DNA of 64,000 bases from Spirochaetota bacterium. GTDB taxonomy: Bacteria; Spirochaetota; UBA4802; UBA5550. Each line of letters starts with the position of its first letter. Position 1 is the first letter of the stretch. This document shows, piece by piece, positions 35,181-43,754 of the stretch. The stretch covers positions 62,001 through 126,000 of the forward strand of contig JAFGBT010000034.1 of NCBI GenBank assembly GCA_016933025.1, written 5' to 3'. The translations under genes and the position numbers were made by a program. The notes beneath the pieces are model-generated. The model saw nothing but the letters and a program-made list of their open reading frames with translations. It did not search any database and was not told where the DNA came from.

Positions 35181-36257
35181 TCACCTGCCGCCGGCCGCCT
35201 TCCTGCGCGCGGCCGTCTGGATGATCAGGCGCTTGAGGTGCGCGAGTTTTGTTTTCAGGTTCTCCCTGGTAAGCAGCATGCCGAACGGCGAATCGCCGGT
35301 TATCGGACTGTTATACATGGCATCCACCATGAGGGCGCTCACATGGGGATAGTAGTGGTTCGGGTCGTGGAAGTTTTCGTAGTATTCCCGGCTCAGCGCG
35401 CAGGGGTACATGAAATGATAGCATGTGCCGAAGACATGGACGATGTCGGTCAGCCAGCGGAGGTAGTCGTCCAGCAGGTTGTAGTCTGCCATGGACGTCA
35501 TGAATTCGTCGATGACCGGCGTGGTAAAGACCACGAAGCGGGTTTTCGGGTGCCCTTCCCGCAGTTTGTGGAGCATGGAACGATACTCTTCATTGTACCG
35601 GTACTTCTTGAAAGAAAAACCGGTATCCGAACGTTCGATGATCTCCATCAGTTTTTTGATGTTGAAGTCGAGCTGTTCCCTGGTGATGGGCGTCACGTGC
35701 TTGATGTTGTTCCGGTCGTAATAGAGGTGGCGCCCGTACAGGTAGTTCATGAAATTTCTTCTCGAAAACTTGAGGGTGCCTATGCTGATGAGCGTCTCGA
35801 TTCGGTAGAGCCAGTGGTTTGTGTCGGCGATCACCTGTTCCGGCTTGAAGGGGGGAGGCGCCAGCCTGGAGCTGTTGATGAAGTCCAGGCCGAGGAATAT
35901 ATAGTCGAAGTCTCTGCCGTTGCGCCGGCGCGCGTAGTCGAGATAATAGGGCATTTCACTCATCTGCATCCCGTTTATGGAGTAATTGTAGACCTTGATT
36001 CCCCTGAACAGGCGCTGGTCGATGTTTGTACCCGTGCTGCTGCCGATGATGATGCCCTGGTAATTGAAGTCGTGAAACGTGATGTAGTTGGTCTTCTGCT
36101 GGCGCTCATTGAAATCGTCCTGCTTCTGGTTGAACCGGTGTGAAGGCGAGAAGCACCAGAGGGGGTCCATGAAATAGTTAATACCGGCCGTGATCCCCGG
36201 TATTATCAGGGCCAGCAGGCAGGTTATGACGATCCATCTGTTAAAGCGTGTTTCCAT
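35181..36257 (-). CDS. SGNH-hydrolase-like protein, partner of the MBOAT acyltransferase
   Basis: 358 aa with one N-terminal transmembrane segment (about 8-28) and an extracytoplasmic domain. 'IIIGSSTG' (residues 70-76) provides the nucleophile Ser of an SGNH/GDSL-type esterase. 'DPNHYYPHVS' near residue 300 provides the Asp-x-x-His of the last block. The arrangement matches AlgJ/AlgX- or DltD-like partners that move acyl groups from the MBOAT protein onto a polymer. It follows the MBOAT gene with a 6-bp gap. AAGGAATT precedes the ATG. The acceptor is unknown: an exopolysaccharide, LPS or a membrane polymer. Confidence 0.82.
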   Translation of the reverse strand: METRFNRWIVITCLLALIIPGITAGINYFMDPLWCFSPSHRFNQKQDDFNERQQKTNYITFHDFNYQGIIIGSSTGTNIDQRLFRGIKVYNYSINGMQMSEMPYYLDYARRRNGRDFDYIFLGLDFINSSRLAPPPFKPEQVIADTNHWLYRIETLISIGTLKFSRRNFMNYLYGRHLYYDRNNIKHVTPITREQLDFNIKKLMEIIERSDTGFSFKKYRYNEEYRSMLHKLREGHPKTRFVVFTTPVIDEFMTSMADYNLLDDYLRWLTDIVHVFGTCYHFMYPCALSREYYENFHDPNHYYPHVSALMVDAMYNSPITGDSPFGMLLTRENLKTKLAHLKRLIIQTAARRKAAGGR

Positions 36258-36263
36258 AATTCC

Positions 36264-37724
36264 TTAAAAGCGGGCGTATATAAATTCGCTTACCTGCGTC
36301 ATGTGTATGATGCCGATGCCGAGCAGGACCGAGACGAAGATCGCCCACCGCATCGATGGCTTCAATCTATCCGCCAGCTCCTGCGAATTCTTCGTGAAGA
36401 AGCAGATGACGATTGATGCCAGTATAAAATATAATAGATAAGATTGCTTTTCCCCCACGTTCGACAGCCATGGCCCGAATCGAACGCCCGCTTCTTCCAG
36501 GAACGAAAGGAACCGGAATCTCTCCGGAAGGACTACGCCGTCAAGGCCGAGGAGGCTCCGGTACACCTTGAGCGCCTGCTCGTAGTCCGTGGCGCGCCAC
36601 ATCACGAGGGTCACGTTCCACCATGCGAAGGTGAGGAGCCATGCGGCGAACCGGTGCATTGTGCGGCCTGTTCTCCTCCAGATCCTGTGGACCATCAAAC
36701 CCAGGCCGTTCATCGCTCCCCACAGGACGAAGGTCCATGCGGCGCCGTGCCAGAGGCCGCCGATAATGAAGGTAACCAGCAGATTGATATGGGTCCGTAT
36801 CTCTCCCTGCCGGTTGCCGCCGAGCGGGATGTAGATATATTCTCTCAGGAAGCGTCCGAGGGTGATGTGCCACCGCCGCCACAGGTCCTGATAGGTCAGC
36901 GACTTATAGGGCGAGTTGAAGTTGTCGGGTATGCGGATGTTGAGCATCAGGCCGGCGCCGATCGCTATGTCCGTATAGCCGCTGAAGTCGAAATAGAGCT
37001 GGAAGCAGAATGCGAGCATGGTGAGCCAGCCTTCAAGAAGTGTGAGGACTGCGGCGTGGTCGTATCCCTGCGCTGCCCAGATCCCGAGGTTATCGGCGAT
37101 TACCAGCTTTTTGATCAGGCCGATTGAAAAGAAGAGGAGGCCCCGCGAGAAGTTCTCCGCGTTGAACCTTCCCCTGGCGCTGTCGTCGAATTGGGGTACC
37201 ATCTCCGGCTGCAGGGCGATCGGGCCCTGTATTATTTTTGGAAAAAAGGCGACGAATAGCGAGTACGAGAGGAATCCGTTCTCGCGTAGCTTTCCCCGAT
37301 AGGTGTCGACCAGGAAGGCTATCTGAAGCAGTGTGAAATAGCTGATGCCGATGGGCATGATTATTTTCAGGAATGCGATGTCCGAGCCCGCGACAGCGTT
37401 GATATTCTCGATGAAGAAGTCGGCATATTTGTAATAGCCGAGGAGCGCTACGTTAAACAGCACTCCGAACGTCATCGTGGCCATTGCCGGCACGCGGGAC
37501 GCCTCGCTTCCGGGGCCGAGGGCCCGGCCGAGGTAAAAATTCACTATGATTGAGATCAGGAGGAGCGGGAGATACATCGGGCTCAGGTAGACGTAGAAAA
37601 GAAGACTGCATATCAGCAGCCAGGCCTTGCCCGATTGCGACGGTCCTTTTGCGTTGAGGAAATAATAGACCCCGATAACAATCGGGAGAAAAATGAATGC
37701 GTATTCAAAGTAGCTGAAGGGCAT
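36264..37724 (-). CDS. MBOAT-family membrane O-acyltransferase (AlgI/DltB-like)
   Basis: 486 aa with ten or more predicted transmembrane helices. Conserved MBOAT signatures are visible: 'FPKIIQGPI', 'FDFSGYTDIAIGAGLMLNIRIPDNFNSPY', 'WRRWHITLGRFLREYIYIPLGGNRQG' and 'GGLWHGAAWTFVLWGAMNGLGLMVHR', whose His is the catalytic residue of the family. The family transfers acetyl or D-alanyl groups across the membrane to secreted polymers. The SGNH partner is encoded immediately downstream, so the two are one transcription unit. No strong ribosome site precedes the ATG at 37724. Confidence 0.93.
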   Translation of the reverse strand: MPFSYFEYAFIFLPIVIGVYYFLNAKGPSQSGKAWLLICSLLFYVYLSPMYLPLLLISIIVNFYLGRALGPGSEASRVPAMATMTFGVLFNVALLGYYKYADFFIENINAVAGSDIAFLKIIMPIGISYFTLLQIAFLVDTYRGKLRENGFLSYSLFVAFFPKIIQGPIALQPEMVPQFDDSARGRFNAENFSRGLLFFSIGLIKKLVIADNLGIWAAQGYDHAAVLTLLEGWLTMLAFCFQLYFDFSGYTDIAIGAGLMLNIRIPDNFNSPYKSLTYQDLWRRWHITLGRFLREYIYIPLGGNRQGEIRTHINLLVTFIIGGLWHGAAWTFVLWGAMNGLGLMVHRIWRRTGRTMHRFAAWLLTFAWWNVTLVMWRATDYEQALKVYRSLLGLDGVVLPERFRFLSFLEEAGVRFGPWLSNVGEKQSYLLYFILASIVICFFTKNSQELADRLKPSMRWAIFVSVLLGIGIIHMTQVSEFIYARF

Positions 37725-37764
37725 TGTTATCGTATCGTATCCTGTAAGTTACAATCGGCAGAGC

Positions 37765-37893
37765 TTGTTATCGCGAGTCAAGGCCGACAAGTGAAAAGAC
37801 AATGCCTCGACTTCGCTCGGCATGACATGTTGCATGTCGCCCCGAGCGGAGTCGAGGGGCGCTCTGTCAAGCTCGCAGTGATATGCGACAGCT
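37765..37893. repeat. Intergenic palindromic repeat element, copy 3
   Basis: CCTCGACTTCGCTCGG and CCGAGCGGAGTCGAGG form a near-perfect 16-bp inverted repeat around a CATGACATGTTGCATGTCG centre. It shares the GAGCGGAGTCGA and GGCATGACATG blocks with the element at 23375. It lies in the 324-bp divergent gap before the cysteine desulfurase gene; the rest of that gap shows nothing recognisable. Confidence 0.75.
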
Positions 37894-38048
37894 AAACAGT
37901 ATTATTATAATGCGCAACAAAAATATTATTTTTCGCGTGATTTTAATGAAAATTCGGGGGCTGCGGATGACGTCATCGTGAAGGCCGCACCACATCTTTT
38001 TGTATTGAAAAAAAATGAGCCGCCCCGTATCCTGCATTTGTATCACGT

Positions 38049-39233
38049 ATGGAACAATCCGGCATTAAAACAATCTATTTCGACAACGCGGCGACATCTT
38101 TCCCGAAGCCTCCCGGTGCCGTTGAGGCGGTGATTGATTACATGACGCGCGTTGGCGGCAACCCGGGCCGCTCGGGCCATGCGCGTTCGGTCGATGCGGG
38201 CGAGGCGGTGTTTTCGGCTCGCGAGGCGGTCGCCGCGCTCTTCGGGGTAAAAAATCCGATGCGGGTCGTCCTGTGTTCAAACGCCACCGAGGCGCTGAAT
38301 CTCGCTATTCAGGGGATCCTTCGCCCGGGCGACCATGCTGTCACCACTGCCATGGAGCACAACAGCACGATACGGCCCCTCATGGAGATGGAGAGGAGGG
38401 ACGGCATATCCGTGACCGTTGCACCGTGCCCCGGCGGCCGGGTCGATTGCGAGGAGTTGCTGAGGAGCTTCCGGCCGAAGACCAGGCTTGTTGTCGTGAA
38501 CCACGCCTCAAACGCCTTCGGCGTGGTGCAGCCGCTTGGCGATATCGGGATGATGTGCAGGGAGAAAAAGGCCGTTCTTCTTGCCGACTGCGCGCAGTCG
38601 GCCGGCATTATCCCGATCGACATAAAGAGGGACGCTGTTGACATTGCCGCTTTCGCCGGCCACAAGGGGCTCTACGGGCCAACGGGGACCGGGGGCCTTG
38701 TAATCTCGGACGACTTCGATTTTCGACTAATCAGGCCGCTGAAATTCGGCGGCACCGGCAGCAACTCGGACAGCACCTATCAGCCCGATTTTCTTCCGGA
38801 TATTTTTGAAAGCGGAACGCTCAATGCCGCCGGAATCAGCGGGCTCAACGCGGGTATCAGGTATATTTTATCTTTACAGGATGGTGTCCGTACCGTACAA
38901 TCGCACAAGAGGGATCTTGCAGGTTATTTTATCCGCAAGGCGGGGGAATGCGTCGAGGGCTTCACCACCTATGTGGCGGCGGAGTTGATGGATACGGGCG
39001 TAGTTTCATTCAATATAGAAGGGAAGGAGCCGTCGGAGGTGGCATGGAGGCTTGCCGAACGGCACGGAATCATGTGCCGCTCCGGCCTTCACTGCGCGCC
39101 ACTGGCGCATCGCACCATTGGAACATTCCCCGGGGGCACGGTCCGTTTCAGCTTCGGGATCTTCAACACCCCTGAAGAGATCGATATCGCGGTCGGCGCC
39201 CTGCAGGAGATCGCGGTTGAGGGCGGTGAATGA
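38049..39233 (+). CDS. Cysteine desulfurase-like aminotransferase of the selenium operon
   Basis: 394 aa, PLP-dependent class V fold. 'YFDNAATSFPKPP' opens the protein. 'AMEHNSTIRPL' and 'NHASNAFGVVQPL' are PLP-contact motifs, 'AFAGHKGLYGPTGTGGL' holds the PLP-binding Lys, and 'CRSGLHCAPLAHRTIGTFPGGTVRFSFG' holds the active-site Cys. It fits the subfamily I know as TIGR01977, often encoded beside SelD and DUF3343, rather than IscS. It probably delivers persulfide or selenium for selenophosphate synthesis. Its stop overlaps the start of the DUF3343 gene by four bases. Confidence 0.9.
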   Translation: MEQSGIKTIYFDNAATSFPKPPGAVEAVIDYMTRVGGNPGRSGHARSVDAGEAVFSAREAVAALFGVKNPMRVVLCSNATEALNLAIQGILRPGDHAVTTAMEHNSTIRPLMEMERRDGISVTVAPCPGGRVDCEELLRSFRPKTRLVVVNHASNAFGVVQPLGDIGMMCREKKAVLLADCAQSAGIIPIDIKRDAVDIAAFAGHKGLYGPTGTGGLVISDDFDFRLIRPLKFGGTGSNSDSTYQPDFLPDIFESGTLNAAGISGLNAGIRYILSLQDGVRTVQSHKRDLAGYFIRKAGECVEGFTTYVAAELMDTGVVSFNIEGKEPSEVAWRLAERHGIMCRSGLHCAPLAHRTIGTFPGGTVRFSFGIFNTPEEIDIAVGALQEIAVEGGE

Positions 39234-39454
39234 TCGATTATTCCGTGGTCCTGTTCAGATCGCCCAACCAGTCGATATGGGCGGCCCGCCTTTTAAAGAA
39301 GGCGGGGATCGAAAGGCGGATGATGCCGGCGCCGCGCAATCTGACCTCGGACTGCGGATACTGCGTGCGCATACGCAGCATCGACCTGGAAAGGGTGCGA
39401 GAGGTCCTCGAGAAGGGCGGGGTAGAATTTTTGTGTATTGAAAAATTGGCATAG
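39230..39454 (+). CDS. DUF3343 family protein
   Basis: 74 aa. The pattern 'SIWAARLLKKAGI' ... 'MPAPRNLTSDCGYCVRI' matches DUF3343, a small family typically adjacent to selenium genes. The Cys pair in 'DCGYC' could carry sulfur or selenium. Coupled to the desulfurase by an ATGA overlap and followed by selD. The stop codon touches a GC-rich palindrome. Confidence 0.85.
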   Translation: MIDYSVVLFRSPNQSIWAARLLKKAGIERRMMPAPRNLTSDCGYCVRIRSIDLERVREVLEKGGVEFLCIEKLA

Positions 39455-39513
39455 CCCCGGGCTTTAGCCCGGGGGGATAGAGGGAATAATAGCCCCGGGC
39501 TTCAGCCCGGGGG
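39454..39513. repeat. Tandem GC palindromes between DUF3343 and selD
   Basis: Two nearly identical hairpins, GCCCCGGGCTTTAGCCCGGGG (39454-39474) and GCCCCGGGCTTCAGCCCGGGG (39492-39512), lie just before the selD ribosome site. They look like a REP-type repeat and could weaken transcription or tune expression of selD relative to the upstream genes. Confidence 0.85.
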
Positions 39514-39525
39514 ACAGGAGAAACA

Positions 39526-40593
39526 ATGGGTGATTCGTGCGACATCAGTAAGCTGAACCTTCAGCGACTCACCGAGTCGGTATCCAGCTCCGGTTGAGCG
39601 GCAAAAATAGGTCCGGGCGACCTACAAAAGGTGATGCGGAGCATCAGCATCCCCTATGACCAGAATGTCATCGTGGGGATGCAGAACGGCGACGATGCCG
39701 GCGTATATAAAATATCTGATTCGAGCGCGCTCATTCAGACGGTGGATTTTATTACGCCCATCGTGGACGATCCTTTCGCGTTCGGGAAGATAGCCGCGTG
39801 CAACAGCCTCTCAGACGTCTATGCCATGGGCGGCAGGCCGCTTACCGCCCTGAATATTGTGTGTTTCCCGACGAATAAGTTCAGCCTTGACATTCTGGCG
39901 GAGGTGCTCAGGGGAGGGCTTGCCGTCCTGGAGGAATCGGAGACCCAGCTCATGGGCGGCCACAGCATTGACGACCCGGAGTTCAAGTACGGCCTGGCGG
40001 TAACGGGCATCGTACACCCGGACCGGGTGGTCAGGAACAACACCCTGCAGGCAGGAGACGTCATTATCCTCACCAAGCCTCTCGGCACCGGCCTCATCGC
40101 CACGGCGGTCAAGGCCGGCAATGCGGATAAAGGAATCACCGGGCCCTTCATCCGCTCCATGTCGACCCTTAATCGCGTCGCGGCCGGGATTATGCTCGAG
40201 TATCCAATCCATGCCTGCACCGATGTTACCGGCTTCGGCCTTATCGGCCACATGAGAGAGATGCTCGGTGCCGCCGAGATGGAAATAATGATCGATTCTA
40301 AAAGCGTGTCCCTGCTGCCGGGGGCGCGGGAGGCGGCGGCAGAAGGATTGATCCCGGCCGGCATGTACCGTAACCGTGACTTTGTCGGCGGTCTCTGCTC
40401 CATGGAGCCGTCTGTGCCGCGGGACCTGGCCGATGTGCTTTTTGATCCACAGACTTCCGGGGGCCTCCTCATATCCCTTGAAGCGTCCGAGGCTGAAAAA
40501 CTTGTCGGCCGCCTCCATGCCGCAGGGATTGCCGACGCCGCGGTAATTGCACGTGTCAGTAAAAGCCGGCCGCAGAGGATAGTCATCGCATGA
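39526..40593 (+). CDS. selD: Selenophosphate synthetase, itself a selenoprotein (in-frame UGA = Sec)
   Basis: The true gene starts at the ATG at 39526, with AGGAG five bases upstream, and reads through TGA at 39595-39597. Residue 24 is the Sec codon in 'SVSSSG-U-AAK', aligning with the catalytic Cys17 and essential Lys20 of E. coli SelD ('GAGCGCK'). Total length is 355 residues, close to the family's 347. Downstream, 'VGMQNGDDAGVY', 'TVDFITPIVDDPFAFGKIAACNSLSDVYAMGG' and 'DVTGFGLIGHM' are the ATP-binding motifs of SelD. It makes selenophosphate from selenide and ATP for selenocysteine tRNA. Taking the first ATG after the TGA (39631) would delete the catalytic region. It lies in an operon after the desulfurase and DUF3343 genes, and its stop overlaps the DedA start. 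Confidence 0.95.
39595..39624 (+). promoter_or_regulatory. SECIS-like recoding element in selD
   Basis: After the UGA (39595-39597) comes a ten-base spacer. Then a perfect 6-bp stem, TAGGTC (39608-39613) with GACCTA (39619-39624), encloses CGGGC. The distance and size match the upper stem-loop of bacterial SECIS elements such as that of E. coli fdhF (17 nt, about 11 nt after UGA). It should bind SelB. Confidence 0.8.
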
Positions 40594-41195
40594 GCTTTCA
40601 ATCACTCATCATGGACTACGGGTACCTTGCCGTGATCGTCGGCACCTTCCTGGAGGGTGAGACGATCCTGGTCGTCGCCGGCTTTGCCGCCTTCGAGGGG
40701 TACCTGAACCTGAGGCTGGTGATACTCTGCGCGTTTATAGGGAGCCTCTTCGGAGACCAGCTCTATTTTTTTATAGGGCGCTACAAGGGCCGGACGCTCC
40801 TGGAAAAATACCCGGGCTGGCTGCCGAGAGTAAACCGGTTCCGAGCGCTGATGGACCGCCATAACACCTGGTTCATTCTCGTGTTTCGTTTCCTCTACGG
40901 CCTCCGCACCGTCGCCCCGTTCGCAATCGGGCTGAGCAATGTGCCGACCAGGAAATTCGTGCTTCTCAATGTCGCCAGCGCCGCGATCTGGGCGTTGACC
41001 CTCGGCGTCCTCGGATATTTTTTCGGGCAGGTGATGGAGGCCGTATTGCATGACATTAAGAAATATGAGCTGATCATAATGGGTGGATTCTTCCTCGTGG
41101 CGGGATTATTTGTGATCATCCGCCGGATCAGGCAGAGGAGAGCAGTCATGCGCCGGAAGAGCTCAGGGGCAACGGCTGCCGGAAGCAGGGACTAA
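40590..41195 (+). CDS. DedA family membrane protein, first of a tandem pair
   Basis: 201 aa with about four to five transmembrane segments. Family motifs: 'GTFLEGETILVVAGFAA', 'FIGSLFGDQLYFFIGRYKG' and 'FRFLYGLRTVAPFAIGLSNV', with acidic residue E in the first block and the Arg-rich third block conserved. DedA proteins are SNARE-associated-type transporters linked to membrane lipid flipping. The basic C-terminal tail is cytoplasmic. The ATG overlaps the selD stop (ATGA), tying it to the selenium operon. A DedA protein has been tied to selenite uptake in Cupriavidus metallidurans, as I recall, so a role in selenium supply is possible but unproven. Confidence 0.92.
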   Translation: MSFQSLIMDYGYLAVIVGTFLEGETILVVAGFAAFEGYLNLRLVILCAFIGSLFGDQLYFFIGRYKGRTLLEKYPGWLPRVNRFRALMDRHNTWFILVFRFLYGLRTVAPFAIGLSNVPTRKFVLLNVASAAIWALTLGVLGYFFGQVMEAVLHDIKKYELIIMGGFFLVAGLFVIIRRIRQRRAVMRRKSSGATAAGSRD

Positions 41196-41223
41196 CATCT
41201 AAAGTGCGTCGAGTGGTCTGCGT

Positions 41224-41787
41224 ATGACGATAGCATGGGCGATTGCGCATTTCGGTTATGCCGCCGTGGTAGTCGGCACCTTTTTCGAGGGAGAGATCAT
41301 CCTCATCCTCGCCGGTTTTACCGCGCACCGCGGCTACCTGAATCTTCCTCTGGTCATGATTGCCGCCTATGTCGGGACACTGTTGGGGGACCAGCTCTAT
41401 TTTTATATCGGGCGCAGGAGGGGCAGTGCCTTCCTCGAAAAGCATGCGAACTGGAAGGATCGCGTCACCCGATTCAGGACCCTCATGGACCGGCACGATA
41501 CCCTTGTCCTCATCCTTTTCCGTTTTCTCTACGGTCTCCGCACGGTTGCACCTTTTGCGATAGGCCTGAGCGGAATATCGACAAGAAAGTTCGTTATTTT
41601 CAACTGTTTAAGTGCGGCGATCTGGACGGTATTGATCGGCGCGCTCGGCTATCTGTTCGGCCATGCCATGGAACTCGTGATTGATGAGATCAAGCGCTAC
41701 GAGATCCTGGTCATGCTTGGCCTGCTGGCAATTGCCGCACTGGCGTATCTTGTCAGGCGGTTCATAAGTAAAAAGAATGCGGAATGA
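41224..41787 (+). CDS. DedA family membrane protein, second of a tandem pair
   Basis: 187 aa, collinear with the preceding DedA protein: 'GTFFEGEIILILAGF', 'YVGTLLGDQLYFYIGRRRG' and 'FRFLYGLRTVAPFAIGLSGI'. It clearly arose by tandem duplication. It starts 28 bp after the first copy's stop without a strong ribosome site. Lipid or ion transport is the expected role. Confidence 0.92.
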   Translation: MTIAWAIAHFGYAAVVVGTFFEGEIILILAGFTAHRGYLNLPLVMIAAYVGTLLGDQLYFYIGRRRGSAFLEKHANWKDRVTRFRTLMDRHDTLVLILFRFLYGLRTVAPFAIGLSGISTRKFVIFNCLSAAIWTVLIGALGYLFGHAMELVIDEIKRYEILVMLGLLAIAALAYLVRRFISKKNAE

Positions 41788-41850
41788 AACGGAATATTCA
41801 AATTCTGACTGATCCGCTGCCGGCGAACATTGAATTTCGGAGGCCTCCTC

Positions 41851-42306
41851 ATGGAACACCATATTAAGTTTCCCCGGCCGTTCATACACCGGCATCCTCC
41901 GGTGAGGAATACCAACGAACTTTTCGAAGAGAAAAAGACGTTGAGTGTCCGGATGGCGGATAGCTTCTCTGCCATTGTCGGTTCATGGAAGTTCATATTG
42001 ATCCAGACCGGCATCCTCGCTCTATGGGTCATCCTGAATGTGACTGCATGGATCTATCACTGGGATCCCTATCCCTTCATCCTGATGAACCTGGTTTTGT
42101 CGCTCCAGGCCGCGTATGCAACGCCAATTATCATGATGAGCCAGAACCGTCTCGCCGATCGCGACCGCATCGAGGCGCACAACGATTATCTTCTTAACGT
42201 GAAATCGGAGGAAGAGGTCCGGGCAATACTTGAACATCTTGATGCTCAGAACAGGGCACTGGCGGAAATTCACGAAATTCTTACTGCAAAAAAAAGTATT
42301 GATTAA
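41851..42306 (+). CDS. DUF1003 family membrane protein
   Basis: 151 aa from the ATG at 41851, which follows GGAGG by seven bases. Two adjacent transmembrane helices, 'FILIQTGILALWVILNVTAWI' and 'FILMNLVLSLQAAYATPIIMM', and then 'SQNRLADRDRIEAHNDYLLNVKSEEEV' are diagnostic of DUF1003. A C-terminal helix follows. Function is unknown; family members sit with ion transporters in some genomes. It is probably the last gene of the operon beginning with the cysteine desulfurase. Confidence 0.9.
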   Translation: MEHHIKFPRPFIHRHPPVRNTNELFEEKKTLSVRMADSFSAIVGSWKFILIQTGILALWVILNVTAWIYHWDPYPFILMNLVLSLQAAYATPIIMMSQNRLADRDRIEAHNDYLLNVKSEEEVRAILEHLDAQNRALAEIHEILTAKKSID

Positions 42307-42503
42307 TAACTATCGCTATGATACGAGCATGGTGATCGGGATTGAACAGCGGGATTGCCGCATGGAGTTAGATGCAGATTGCTGCACCTCTCAATTGCTC
42401 TCATAATGCTGTCGGTCATCACCCGGGGAGAGGAAAAATTTTCCATGGAGAGGGAGGATGATTCCGGTATCGGCTAATGCCGGCAATTGTCGCGTGTGAT
42501 GCC

Positions 42504-43724
42504 ATGAAACGGCTTTTGACAACATTGATTGCGCCTCTCTTGATCTGGGGCCCACTGCAGGGGACGGGAGAGAAGGATGCCGGCGCCATACTCCGTTTTA
42601 TCCACCGGCAGGGAGAGAAGTACCGGATCCTCACCGAGGTGAACGAGGACGTCTATATCAACGGGGCACATTCCCACGCCTCGAACATACTGAATAAAGT
42701 CGCGGTCGATACCCTGGAGGCGAAAGACGGAGCAGGACATCTCGCGTGCGGCTTCCGAATGTCCGAGTCGATCCGGGGACGGTTTAACACCTTTTACCTT
42801 CGCGAGGACTACGAGTCGCGGTTCTGGCGGGACGCGCAGGGCGTTTTCACCATCGATCCGAAGTACTACATGCCGGTGATTAGGAACGTGCCGCGGTTTC
42901 CCGCGGGACCCGTCAAGCCCGGCGATTCGTGGAGCGGTGACGCCGAGGAGGTCCATGATCTCCGCCGCGGCTACGGCATTGAGAAGCCCTTCAAGTTCCC
43001 GGTGAAGGTGTCGTACAACTATCTGCGAGACGAGATGAAGGACGGCGTGCCGACAGCCGTTCTGAAGGTGGAATATACCACCTTCCACCGGGTGGCGTAC
43101 GACCGCGCGCCGGCCAGGCCTGTGCCGGTCAAAATAACCGGCAGGTCAGAGCAGACCTACTGGTGGGACCCGGCGGCCGGCATGCTGCATTCATATCATG
43201 AGGAGTTTGACTACATATTTTTTCTCTCAAATGGGGGGCACGTGGAATACCGGGGTACCGCTGACGGCGTGCTCCTGAAATCCCCCGTCCTTGACAGGGA
43301 CCGGGTCGCGGTGGAGCTCGAAAAAAATATAAAGGAAAAGAGGATCGGGGACACGGCCGTCAGGAAGGACGAGAACGGCGTGACCATTGTGCTCGAGAAC
43401 ATCCAGTTCCCGCCCAATTCACCGGAGCTGACCGCTCCAGAGCGGGGGAAAATGACCCGTATCGCTGAGATATTGAAGCGTTTCCCGGACCGCGATTTCC
43501 AGATAACCGGGCACACGGCGCGGGTCGGCGACGAGAAAACCTCGCAGACCCTCTCGGAACAGCGCGCCATGGCGGTGTGCGATTTCCTCATCTCACGGGG
43601 GGCATTTAAAAAGACGAGGGCGGTCACGAGAGGGATGGGTTCGCGCGAGCCGGCCGCGGACAACGCCACCGAGGAGGGGCGAAAAAGGAACAGGCGCGTG
43701 GAGATAACGATTCTTGAAAACTAA
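42504..43724 (+). CDS. OmpA-family periplasmic/outer-membrane protein
   Basis: 406 aa from the ATG that begins the signal peptide ('MKRLLTTLIAPLLIWGP'); an in-frame ATG nine codons upstream is possible. A beta-rich domain of about 270 residues follows. Residues about 300-406 are an OmpA domain: 'IVLENIQFPPNSPEL', 'FQITGHTARVGDEKTSQTLSEQRAMAV' and 'GRKRNRRVEITIL'. The peptidoglycan-binding Arg (LSEQR) is kept, but the Asp usual in 'GHTD' is Ala. I recall this variant in some spirochaete OmpA proteins. The N-terminal domain is unrecognised. It probably links the envelope to peptidoglycan. Confidence 0.85.
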   Translation: MKRLLTTLIAPLLIWGPLQGTGEKDAGAILRFIHRQGEKYRILTEVNEDVYINGAHSHASNILNKVAVDTLEAKDGAGHLACGFRMSESIRGRFNTFYLREDYESRFWRDAQGVFTIDPKYYMPVIRNVPRFPAGPVKPGDSWSGDAEEVHDLRRGYGIEKPFKFPVKVSYNYLRDEMKDGVPTAVLKVEYTTFHRVAYDRAPARPVPVKITGRSEQTYWWDPAAGMLHSYHEEFDYIFFLSNGGHVEYRGTADGVLLKSPVLDRDRVAVELEKNIKEKRIGDTAVRKDENGVTIVLENIQFPPNSPELTAPERGKMTRIAEILKRFPDRDFQITGHTARVGDEKTSQTLSEQRAMAVCDFLISRGAFKKTRAVTRGMGSREPAADNATEEGRKRNRRVEITILEN

Positions 43725-43754
43725 CGGCAGTGTATACAGGGGAGGTTATGCATA

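Noticed and set aside
34834..35184. Minus-strand open frame starting with GTG at the SGNH gene stop, with a hydrophobic N-terminus
   Set aside because: It runs about 120 bp antisense into the hybrid kinase gene and its C-terminal half has a shadow-like Arg/Pro/Ser/Leu composition. The overlap GTGA and signal-like start are suggestive but not enough.
39631..40593. SelD beginning at the ATG after the UGA
   Set aside because: It would lack the catalytic residue and essential Lys; the upstream ATG with AGGAG and the SECIS-like stem support a Sec-containing start.
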